Part shown: in pieces, positions 1-6,265 of the stretch
Numbering within the stretch: the first letter of the stretch is position 1
Layout: every line of letters begins with the position of its first letter
DNA from: Bacillus paramycoides
GTDB lineage: Bacteria; Bacillota; Bacilli; Bacillales; Bacillaceae_G
Assembly (NCBI RefSeq): GCF_001884235.1
Contig: NZ_MAOI01000020.1
Coordinates: 62,001-126,000, forward strand
Length of the DNA: 64,000 nucleotides
Reading direction: 5' to 3'
Notes under the pieces: model-generated
Database searches by the model: none
What the model saw: the letters and a program-made list of their open reading frames with translations, nothing else
Told to the model about the DNA's origin: nothing
Made by a program: the position numbers and the translations under genes

Positions 1-187
1 CGTGATGATAGTGCGACAGTACAACTGCATCTATATCAGATGGTGTTATATATTTTTGAAGCTGTGCTAGTACACCACTACCACAGTCAACGAGTAAACG
101 AAAACCATCGTGTTCAAACAAATACCCCGACGTTGCTTCTCCCGCTTCTGGGAAGCCGCCCCAAAAGCCGACAACAGTCATTTTCAT
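1..187 (-). CDS. yhfI: MBL-fold metallo-hydrolase, YhfI-like (N-terminal part only)
   Basis: The gene runs off the left edge, so only the first 62 codons are visible. They read MKMTVVGFWGG... and end in LSHYHH, the beginning of the HxHxDH zinc motif of the metallo-beta-lactamase fold, so the product is probably a zinc-dependent hydrolase of the YhfI / RNase Z-like type. The ATG at 187 follows AGAAAGGATGG at good distance. It is divergent from yhfH; I recall the same two genes as neighbours in B. subtilis, which supports the name. The substrate is unknown. Confidence 0.75.
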   Translation of the reverse strand, partial: MKMTVVGFWGGFPEAGEATSGYLFEHDGFRLLVDCGSGVLAQLQKYITPSDIDAVVLSHYHH

Positions 188-330
188 ATGTATCCATCCT
201 TTCTAAAACCGAGTAGCAATGCAGTTTTTCTCCGTACTTGAGAAAGTTTTTTACTTACATCCTACATTGTTAACTATAATCCATTTCCTAAACTTTTTCA
301 TTAATTTTCAATTTTGTTATAAAACAGTTA

Positions 331-359
331 TTGACTTTTGTTTTTTGTACTAATACAAT
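331..359 (+). promoter_or_regulatory. Sigma-A type promoter of yhfH
   Basis: TTGACT (331-336) and TACAAT (354-359) are separated by exactly 17 bases, and the yhfH ribosome binding site follows about 20 bases later. This is a near-consensus vegetative promoter. Confidence 0.7.
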
Positions 360-390
360 GATAGTAAGAAATGGAAATGGAGGGATTGAC

Positions 391-519
391 ATGATCGATC
401 AACCAATGGAGTTTTTCAGAAATTTACCGACGAAAACTTGTGCTCATTGCGGGAAGGAAATTGATGAGCAACACGAAGCATACCATAACAAATGTGACGA
501 TTGCGTTCACGAAGAATAG
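391..519 (+). CDS. yhfH: YhfH family small zinc-ribbon-like protein
   Basis: A 42-residue protein starting MIDQPMEFF. The ATG at 391 sits 7 bases after GGAGGG; an upstream in-frame ATG at 331 falls inside the promoter and is not used. Two CxxC-type pairs (CAHC and CDDC, separated by an acidic/His-rich stretch) look like a small zinc ribbon, typical of YhfH proteins. Function is unknown. It is transcribed alone from its own promoter, next to the divergent yhfI-like gene. Confidence 0.75.
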   Translation: MIDQPMEFFRNLPTKTCAHCGKEIDEQHEAYHNKCDDCVHEE

Positions 520-533
520 TAGTTTGTGAACAT

Positions 534-563
534 AAAAAAACCTAGCAGACATAGTCTACTAGG
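534..563 (-). terminator. Rho-independent terminator of the LacI-type gene
   Basis: CCTAGCAGAC / GTCTACTAGG form a 9-of-10 bp stem around a 3-base loop (541-563). In the minus direction the stem is followed by seven U. The stem contains the stop codon of the repressor gene (559-561). It may also stop yhfH transcripts from the other side. Confidence 0.75.
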
Positions 564-1572
564 CTAATAACATCTTATCCTTCATCGTTGAACCTTTCAC
601 CAAGAGCTCCAGTTCAAACTCATACAATTCTTTTTTTCGATAATTTTTCGTATGGATTTTATCCATCATTAGGTCGACAACTTTTCGGGCCATTTCATCA
701 ATTGGCTGTTCAATTGTCGTAATACCTGGCTCTGTAATCTGTGATAAAATTTGATTATCAAAACCGATAACAGCGAGATCCTCTGGAATGCTCCAGTTAT
801 GGCGTTTCGCCTCTGAGATAATTCCAGCTGCAACCTCGTCGCCTCCTGCCAATATCGCGGTAGGATTTTTTTTGTCCTTCAATACTTCATGGAATATTCT
901 TTTTCCATCATCCCAAGAGAAAGCGTTTTCAAGAAAATCAATCGCTTCCACTTCTCTACTCTTTTCAGTAATAGCGCGTAAAAAGCCCATTTTTCGCTGT
1001 TGGCTCACTACTTTCGTTTCGTTACCACGGCAAAAAATAAGATTACGATATCCTTGTTCTAACACATGATTGGCAGCTATGTATGCTCCTTGCGCATGAT
1101 CAAATTTCACTGTTGGAATATTTGCTTCCTCAATATATTCATTACATAACACGATTGGACCGTGTTGTAAGTATGGCTCTACATCCTCCCACGGATTTTC
1201 TAGTGAACATAGAATAATCCCATCTACTTGTTTCGTAGATAATAATTGTAAATACTCCATCTCTTTTTCCGGTAAATATCTTGTTTGACAAATAATCAGT
1301 TTATATTTATGTTCAGAAGCAGCAATCTCGATTGCTTCAATAAATCTACTGAAGAAAGGATTTGTAATCCTTGGAACTAGCACCGCAATTGTTTCCGTTT
1401 TTTGTTTACGAAGCCTTCTCGCCGCAGAATTAGGAACGAAGCCTAAATGCTTCATCGCTAATTGAACCCTTTTTTTCTTCTCATCTGAAACATATGGATG
1501 ATTATTGATCACCCTAGAAACCGTTGTCCTTGATAACCCCGCTAATTTCGCCACGTCCTCGATAGTCGACAC
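559..1572 (-). CDS. LacI/GalR family transcriptional repressor (DegA-like)
   Basis: A 337-residue repressor. The N-terminus (STIEDVAKLAGLSRTTVSRVINN, given here in two parts: STIEDVAKLAGL and SRTTVSRVINN) is a textbook LacI helix-turn-helix with hinge, followed by a periplasmic-binding-protein-like effector domain from about residue 60. I place the start at the GTG at 1572, seven bases after GGGGGAG; a longer frame to 1641 would cover the promoter and operator. A perfect 12-bp palindrome lies between the -10 box and the ribosome binding site, so it very probably represses itself. No sugar operon is adjacent, so the regulon and effector cannot be read here. Confidence 0.85.
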   Translation of the reverse strand: MSTIEDVAKLAGLSRTTVSRVINNHPYVSDEKKKRVQLAMKHLGFVPNSAARRLRKQKTETIAVLVPRITNPFFSRFIEAIEIAASEHKYKLIICQTRYLPEKEMEYLQLLSTKQVDGIILCSLENPWEDVEPYLQHGPIVLCNEYIEEANIPTVKFDHAQGAYIAANHVLEQGYRNLIFCRGNETKVVSQQRKMGFLRAITEKSREVEAIDFLENAFSWDDGKRIFHEVLKDKKNPTAILAGGDEVAAGIISEAKRHNWSIPEDLAVIGFDNQILSQITEPGITTIEQPIDEMARKVVDLMMDKIHTKNYRKKELYEFELELLVKGSTMKDKMLLA

Positions 1573-1592
1573 GAAATTCTCCCCCTTTGCAT

Positions 1593-1604
1593 GAAAACGT
1601 TTTC
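1593..1604. promoter_or_regulatory. Probable LacI-family operator (autoregulation)
   Basis: The perfect palindrome GAAAACGTTTTC has the central CG typical of LacI-family operators. It starts about 9 bases downstream of the -10 box of the repressor's own promoter, where a bound repressor would block transcription. Confidence 0.65.
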
Positions 1605-1612
1605 TTATCCTG

Positions 1613-1641
1613 ATTATATAGTATATTATTGGAAACTGCAA
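1613..1641 (-). promoter_or_regulatory. Promoter of the LacI-type repressor gene
   Basis: On the minus strand TTGCAG (1641-1636) and a perfect TATAAT (1618-1613) are 17 bases apart. The operator-like palindrome and ribosome binding site follow. Confidence 0.7.
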
Positions 1642-1767
1642 TATGGGTTCTTATGATTTTACTATATTAATATTATACATAGGAAAAAGTCTGTTAATTG
1701 CAGAAAGATATATACTACTTTTAGAATTTCACAATTAAAATATTTATTAAATAAAGGATGATATTTC

Positions 1768-2709
1768 ATGAATCGGGTGGATCGTTTATTAGCTATATTA
1801 ATTGAACTACAAAGAAAACAAACTGTTACAGCACATAGTTTAGCCGAAAAATTTGAGACAAGTAAAAGAACAATTTATCGAGATATGGACGCACTCAGTG
1901 AATCCGGCGTTCCCATTTTTTCAATGCCTGGTCACGGTTATTCCTTAATGGATGGTTATTTCTTACCACCCATTCAGCTTACGCCCGAAGAAGCCGTTAC
2001 TCTTTTATTAGGCGGTGATTATATTGAGAAAACTTTCACTTCTTCTTTTTCTGTACATGCGCAATCAGCAAAAGAAAAACTTGAGGTTGTCCTCCCTACT
2101 GATCAACAGAAGAAAATTGAAGAGCTGAGAGAAACTTTCCGTTTCCTTTCTCCTATATTTTCACATCAGCAACCTGAGCGAGAAAAACTAGAAAACCTAC
2201 TTTTCTTATTGCAAGAATCTATTCAGAAAGAGCAAGCTATCTCTTTTTCGTATCTTAAGCCGCGTGAAACTACGAAAATAAAACGAACTGTTCACCCTTA
2301 TGGCTTAGTCAACATTTCAGGAATTTGGTACATCGTTGCTCATTGTTTACTTCGAAAACAAATACGTAATTTTCGTTTAGATCGAATGGATGAATTGCAA
2401 CAAGAACAAGCCTTCTTTACAAAACCTGAAGACTTTTCCTTACAAGACTATCAACCTGAAAACAATCGAACTGTTACGATTCATTTATTATTCCCACCCC
2501 ATATTGCACATAAAATTATTGAATCACGGTACTTTTTTATAGATTCATACGAACATCAAGATAATAGTTTTCATGTCTTTTTGAAATCAAGAAATATAGA
2601 TGAAGTCTTTCAATGGGTATTAAGCTGGGGGAGCCAAGTGCAAGTACTAGAGCCAAAAATTCTTTCTGAAAAAATACGTGAGGAAGCAAAAAAAATGTTA
2701 AAACTTTAA
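1768..2709 (+). CDS. YafY-type HTH/WYL-domain transcriptional regulator
   Basis: A 313-residue protein beginning MNRVDRLLAILIELQRK. Residues 1-60 form an HTH_11-type winged helix (SKRTIYRDMDALSESGVP), residues about 140-225 a WYL domain (FSYLKPRETTK, HPYGLVNISGIWYIVAHC) and the rest a WCX-type C-terminus. WYL regulators sense small ligands or nucleic acid and usually control a neighbouring gene. The DinB-family gene 92 bases downstream is the likely target, since an inverted repeat lies exactly in the gap. AAAGGATG precedes the ATG. Confidence 0.85.
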   Translation: MNRVDRLLAILIELQRKQTVTAHSLAEKFETSKRTIYRDMDALSESGVPIFSMPGHGYSLMDGYFLPPIQLTPEEAVTLLLGGDYIEKTFTSSFSVHAQSAKEKLEVVLPTDQQKKIEELRETFRFLSPIFSHQQPEREKLENLLFLLQESIQKEQAISFSYLKPRETTKIKRTVHPYGLVNISGIWYIVAHCLLRKQIRNFRLDRMDELQQEQAFFTKPEDFSLQDYQPENNRTVTIHLLFPPHIAHKIIESRYFFIDSYEHQDNSFHVFLKSRNIDEVFQWVLSWGSQVQVLEPKILSEKIREEAKKMLKL

Positions 2710-2724
2710 TTTTTTTATTTCACT

Positions 2725-2744
2725 ACTGACATAATGTTGTCAGT
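2725..2744. promoter_or_regulatory. Inverted repeat, candidate operator between WYL regulator and DinB gene
   Basis: ACTGACA and TGTCAGT are perfect 7-bp arms around six bases. The site overlaps a possible -35 box (TTGTCA) for the dinB-like gene, so binding could control it. The protein that binds is inferred from position only. Confidence 0.5.
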
Positions 2745-2801
2745 ATCCCTCCTTTATAGTAAGTATCAACAAATACATTTTCATAAAAAGGAGCTAACAA
2801 T

Positions 2802-3305
2802 ATGAACAAATTTGAGGATTTAGCGACGTATTACATTGAGGAATTAGAAAAGTACTCTCTCGAACAATTTAGAATGAAACCTTCTACAGAAGAATGGTCT
2901 CTTGGTCAAATGTATAATCATTTGCTTTCGGCTACATATATGCAGTTAGATGCAATCGCGAAATGTAAAACTGAAACGCCATCTGTAACTAACAAAAAAA
3001 CGGATATGGGTGAAAAGGTATATATAATGGGTGCTTTCCCTGACATACAAATAAAATTACCAGATCATCCGGGATATACACCCGAAAATCCAACTAACAA
3101 AGAGGAAGTACAAGAACGTTTTCTGGAATTAATTACAGTTGTTAAAAGCATTGAGCCAACACTTACTTCTATTCCAAATGATTGTAAAGTAGAGCACCCC
3201 GGGCTTGGTTGCTTAAATGCGGCAGAATGGTTCCAGCTTATTTCTATGCATTTTGCACATCATCTTCGTCAGAAAGAAAGATTGGAGACAAAAGTTTTAG
3301 TGTAA
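2802..3305 (+). CDS. DinB family protein
   Basis: A 167-residue four-helix-bundle protein of the DinB/YfiT type. The helix-2 histidine (MYNHLLSATY) and the C-terminal HFAHH are in the places where the family binds a metal with three histidines. Some relatives are thiol-dependent transferases, but the reaction here is unknown. AAAAGGAG precedes the ATG. It is followed at once by a strong terminator, so it is the last gene of a one- or two-gene unit with the WYL regulator. Confidence 0.8.
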   Translation: MNKFEDLATYYIEELEKYSLEQFRMKPSTEEWSLGQMYNHLLSATYMQLDAIAKCKTETPSVTNKKTDMGEKVYIMGAFPDIQIKLPDHPGYTPENPTNKEEVQERFLELITVVKSIEPTLTSIPNDCKVEHPGLGCLNAAEWFQLISMHFAHHLRQKERLETKVLV

Positions 3306-3313
3306 AGAATCAT

Positions 3314-3348
3314 AAAAGGTGGTTTATCCCTACCCAAACCACCTTTTT
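3314..3348 (+). terminator. Rho-independent terminator after the DinB gene
   Basis: AAAAGGTGGTTT and AAACCACCTTTT form a 12-bp stem with a 10-base loop, ending in five T on the plus strand. Confidence 0.8.
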
Positions 3349-3382
3349 CATACAAGCTTATAATTATACTTCCCACATATCC

Positions 3383-4060
3383 TTACGGTTTAGATATTTC
3401 CTGCATCAATCCAGCCATGCTCGCTAATAAGCTAGTAAAAACGAAAAGTACAAGAATAAGAAGAATAAGTTTGTCTTTATTTAAATTAGTTATCGTTTTT
3501 AAACCTATCCCTAATAAAACGTAATACCAAATATTAAATATATCTATTCTTTGAGCGATTGTATGTAGAATCATATTATCTGTTGCTATTGCACCTAAAC
3601 CTGTATAAGATATCTCATATCCACTTAGAAAAAATGCAATTAATCCGTTTAAAATCATCCCTAATCTTAATATAAACGAAGCATAAATAATTATCGGGAA
3701 TGTTTCTTTATAGTTAATATCAACTCCAAAGAAAATCATAATGTTCTTATAGAATATAGGTGCAAAAAGTATAGCTACGATTCCGCTGACTGCTGAAATT
3801 CCAAATGTAGTAAAGAAAGTTATGTATTTTGGAACAGTAAATCCCGTTTTATCATGAAACATACTAAGTGCAGGATTATTTAAAGAATTCCAAGACATTA
3901 AGGCACTTGAAATTATAATAAGTACAATTAAAAGAGCTAATGGAAAGAATATATTTCTTTGATTCTTCATCCTTTCGAATTGCAGTGTTGGCGAAGTGAA
4001 TATCCCAAAAATCGATGGTTTTCCCGAAATCTCTTCATGCATAAGACTACTAGCTTGCAA
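3383..4060 (-). CDS. YIP1 family membrane protein
   Basis: A 225-residue integral membrane protein with about five hydrophobic segments (first around residues 38-58, last around 195-218). The N-terminal SIFGIFTSPTLQFERMK is the usual lead-in of bacterial Yip1 domain proteins, in which a soluble start precedes the membrane part. The start is a TTG at 4060 placed 7 bases after AGGAAGGGG; the next ATG is at 4042. Function is unknown. It is the distal gene of a minus-strand run with the DUF2087 gene and a small membrane protein. Confidence 0.65.
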   Translation of the reverse strand: MQASSLMHEEISGKPSIFGIFTSPTLQFERMKNQRNIFFPLALLIVLIIISSALMSWNSLNNPALSMFHDKTGFTVPKYITFFTTFGISAVSGIVAILFAPIFYKNIMIFFGVDINYKETFPIIIYASFILRLGMILNGLIAFFLSGYEISYTGLGAIATDNMILHTIAQRIDIFNIWYYVLLGIGLKTITNLNKDKLILLILVLFVFTSLLASMAGLMQEISKP

Positions 4061-4084
4061 GAAAATTCCCCTTCCTCATTACAT

Positions 4085-4387
4085 TTATAACTCTTCCCAC
4101 TTTGTCCACACTTCTCTCTCATTTACACGATACATATTATCCTCGCGATCCATAAATCCATGCACGATAAACTCTCGTCTAATTGTACAAAAATCTTCAT
4201 GATATTGTTTAATGAATGTATTCATTTCTTTCTCTGTATATTGATTCTCTGTATTTAATTTGCTAACTAAATGCTCTAATAACACTAACTTTTTCTTTTT
4301 TTGACCTGGAATCGATTTTAAACGATCCTCTTTATCAAAAAAGTTACGAATGGTCGTATCTCGAAATTTCATTTCGCTTTCGGTCAT
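4085..4387 (-). CDS. DUF2087 domain-containing protein
   Basis: A 100-residue soluble protein. The pattern KFRDTTIRNFF...LKSIPGQKKKKLVLLEHLV...YTEKEMNTFIKQYHEDFCTIRREFI (shortened here) is that of DUF2087, a small winged-helix-like domain often found alone or behind HTH domains. I chose the ATG at 4387, seven bases after GGAGGG, over one at 4402. It lies 24 bases before the YIP1 gene, probably in one transcript. Its role, possibly regulatory, is not established. Confidence 0.75.
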   Translation of the reverse strand: MTESEMKFRDTTIRNFFDKEDRLKSIPGQKKKKLVLLEHLVSKLNTENQYTEKEMNTFIKQYHEDFCTIRREFIVHGFMDREDNMYRVNEREVWTKWEEL

Positions 4388-4426
4388 TTTGTTACCCTCC
4401 ATCAGTTTTTATGTAATAAAACTTTA

Positions 4427-4636
4427 CTATTTTTCTTTACCGTTTTTCTTTATTCTTTCACTTAAAATATCAATAAGGTAATATCCACTAATTAACACAT
4501 AGTAGAATGCAAGCATTCCAAATATATCTTTCATACTTGTATATTCTTTTTTATGAAACAAGATCGGAGATAGTGTATAAACTAAGAAGCAGACTAGCGG
4601 ATATATGATGAAATAGAAGTGAGATTTTTGTCTCAT
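4427..4636 (-). CDS. Small two-helix membrane protein, unknown
   Basis: A 69-residue protein with two hydrophobic stretches (about 7-25 and 39-57) and a basic tail ending KKNGKEK. GGGGAG stands eight bases before the ATG. I do not recognise the family. It is 39 bases upstream of the DUF2087 gene on the same strand and may be its operon partner. Confidence 0.65.
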   Translation of the reverse strand: MRQKSHFYFIIYPLVCFLVYTLSPILFHKKEYTSMKDIFGMLAFYYVLISGYYLIDILSERIKKNGKEK

Positions 4637-4772
4637 GCTATCAACTCCCCTGTAATATGATTCTATCCAAATTGTTGTGATTCCTTTCTTTCGTTTAGTC
4701 TACACATAAAATATAGTAAAATTAAGGAAAAGATATTCTTTGGAAAGTAATAACAATGTTGAGTAATATTCA

Positions 4773-4822
4773 AAAGACCATACACCAAATATGCAATGTT
4801 GCATATTTGGTGTATGGTCTTT
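4773..4822. repeat. Perfect 24-bp inverted repeat
   Basis: Two arms of 24 bases (4773-4796 and 4799-4822) are exact reverse complements separated by two bases; the left arm begins AAAGACCATACACC. It lies between the divergent small membrane gene and the PH-domain gene. A T-run typical of terminators is absent on both sides. TATAAT at 4828-4833 just beyond it could be the -10 box of the PH gene, which would place the repeat over the promoter. Confidence 0.8.
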
Positions 4823-4878
4823 CTTACTATAATAATATCCATATAGATTGTATTTTAAATAAAAAAGGATTATATGCA

Positions 4879-5232
4879 ATGAATCAAATTTTAGAGGATG
4901 CAAAACAACTATTACATCATGAAGAAAACATTTTATCCACTTTAAGATGTTCACTTACTGGCTATATTATTACGCATAATGTCCCTCGTTCCGGATTGTT
5001 ACTTGCCACTAATAGGAGGGTTATTTTTTATGGACAATCATTCAAATATTGTAAAAATGCATTGATTGCGGAATTTGAATATAAAAAAATCCTATCCATA
5101 GAGACGAAAAAAACATTCTTTGATAAAAAACTAATATTTTACTATGAAGACGAATATATAACGGTGGGACAAATTTTAAGCTCGAATATTGAAGGGTTTT
5201 TAAATGTAATACAGAGAAAAAGAATTCAATAA
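4879..5232 (+). CDS. PH domain-containing protein (YokE-like)
   Basis: A 117-residue soluble protein with one bacterial PH-like (bPH) fold: GLLLATNRRVIFYG, then FEYKKILSIETKKTFF. This is the family seen in YokE and short-chain PH proteins. The start is the ATG at 4879 with AAAAAGGAT eight bases before; the frame stays open back to 4756 but that part crosses the inverted repeat. Function unknown. A bcr-like repeat begins at its stop codon. Confidence 0.7.
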   Translation: MNQILEDAKQLLHHEENILSTLRCSLTGYIITHNVPRSGLLLATNRRVIFYGQSFKYCKNALIAEFEYKKILSIETKKTFFDKKLIFYYEDEYITVGQILSSNIEGFLNVIQRKRIQ

Positions 5233-5307
5233 AGTGAAACTTTAATCGGTGGGGGTTCATTCATCCCCCACTGATTATTAGCCCACACCATTCGGGCTTT
5301 TACGGAA
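5228..5307 (+). repeat. Partial bcr-type interspersed repeat
   Basis: The sequence starting AAAGTGAAACTTTAATC, then a GTGGGGG/CCCCCAC hairpin, then GATTATTAG and TCGGG..TTTACGG matches the element at 62759-62936 read on the minus strand. After TTTACGG at 5307 the similarity stops, so this copy is truncated. It abuts the stop codon of the PH gene. The gap from here to 5504 shows no other feature apart from the ribosome binding site of the next gene. Confidence 0.6.
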
Positions 5308-5504
5308 TAAAATACTGTTCAGCTAAAAGAGAAGTACAGTTCACCTTTCTTACAACTGTATTTCTTTTTCATTTTTACTCCTTTCATCCACACTTCTCTT
5401 AATTTACTTATCACTCTTATGTCTGTAACCTATTATTCAAATTGAAAAAATTCATATGGAAAATTATATTATAATTAACTTATACATATTTTGGAGGGGA
5501 AATA

Positions 5505-6227
5505 GTGAAAAAAGCTATTATAGTATTAAGCATCCTATATCTTATTTTAACTGTACATACAGGAGCTGTTTTGTTAGGAAAAGAAGATTATAGAGGTGCT
5601 ATCAATACATTAAAGGAAACGAAGAAAGTCTCTTCCTTTCAATCTGCAAAAGACGGTGTGATTTTATTAAAAGGCACATTAACTACTACACAACCTATTA
5701 CAGAGGAAAAACTTCAAAATAAAGAATTCGCACTTCTTGAAATTAATACATATAAACGGCGAAAGGCAAATTGGAAAAACATTGATACCGAGCAGCATAT
5801 TGCAAAGCAGCTTTTACTAAACAATGAAGCTCTTCCTGCATTAAAAGAAATCCGCTTCTCAATGGAACCAATTACACTGTCCGGCAAAGATATTTCCGCC
5901 GAAGACTACACACTAAAAAAAGATGATACTCAATTAACAATTAAAGGTAAAGGATACCGATACACAGGAATAGAAAACAAATCAGACACTCTTATTTTTG
6001 GTATAAAAAAAGGGGATACACTTGAAGGTTATAGTGGCTCTGAAATTCTAATAGGAAAAACAAAAGAGGACATTGCCAGCAACATGAAACTATATACTTT
6101 TGCTGAAAGATATGGCCCATTTATTTGGATTGTAGCTACAATTATTCTTATAAGTATTGTTATATACTTGTTCCGTAAAAATAGAAAAACAAATGAACTT
6201 TCTCAACCAATAAAACAAGACCAATAA
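5505..6227 (+). CDS. Membrane-anchored protein of unknown function
   Basis: A 240-residue protein with a membrane anchor at each end: residues 4-24 (signal-anchor-like) and about 207-226, with a hydrophilic extracytoplasmic region of about 180 residues between them. The layout recalls GIDE/TMEM43-like proteins but I cannot assign it. The start is GTG at 5505, five bases after GGAGGGG. It stands alone and is followed by a terminator shared with yhgE. Confidence 0.6.
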   Translation: MKKAIIVLSILYLILTVHTGAVLLGKEDYRGAINTLKETKKVSSFQSAKDGVILLKGTLTTTQPITEEKLQNKEFALLEINTYKRRKANWKNIDTEQHIAKQLLLNNEALPALKEIRFSMEPITLSGKDISAEDYTLKKDDTQLTIKGKGYRYTGIENKSDTLIFGIKKGDTLEGYSGSEILIGKTKEDIASNMKLYTFAERYGPFIWIVATIILISIVIYLFRKNRKTNELSQPIKQDQ

Positions 6228-6228
6228 A

Positions 6229-6255
6229 AAAAGCACCATTTCGGTGCCTTTTTTA
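6229..6255. terminator. Bidirectional terminator
   Basis: GCACC/GGTGC with flanking A- and T-runs gives a compact hairpin usable on both strands, ending the gene at 5505-6227 and yhgE. Confidence 0.75.
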
Positions 6256-6265
6256 TTTTCCTTAT

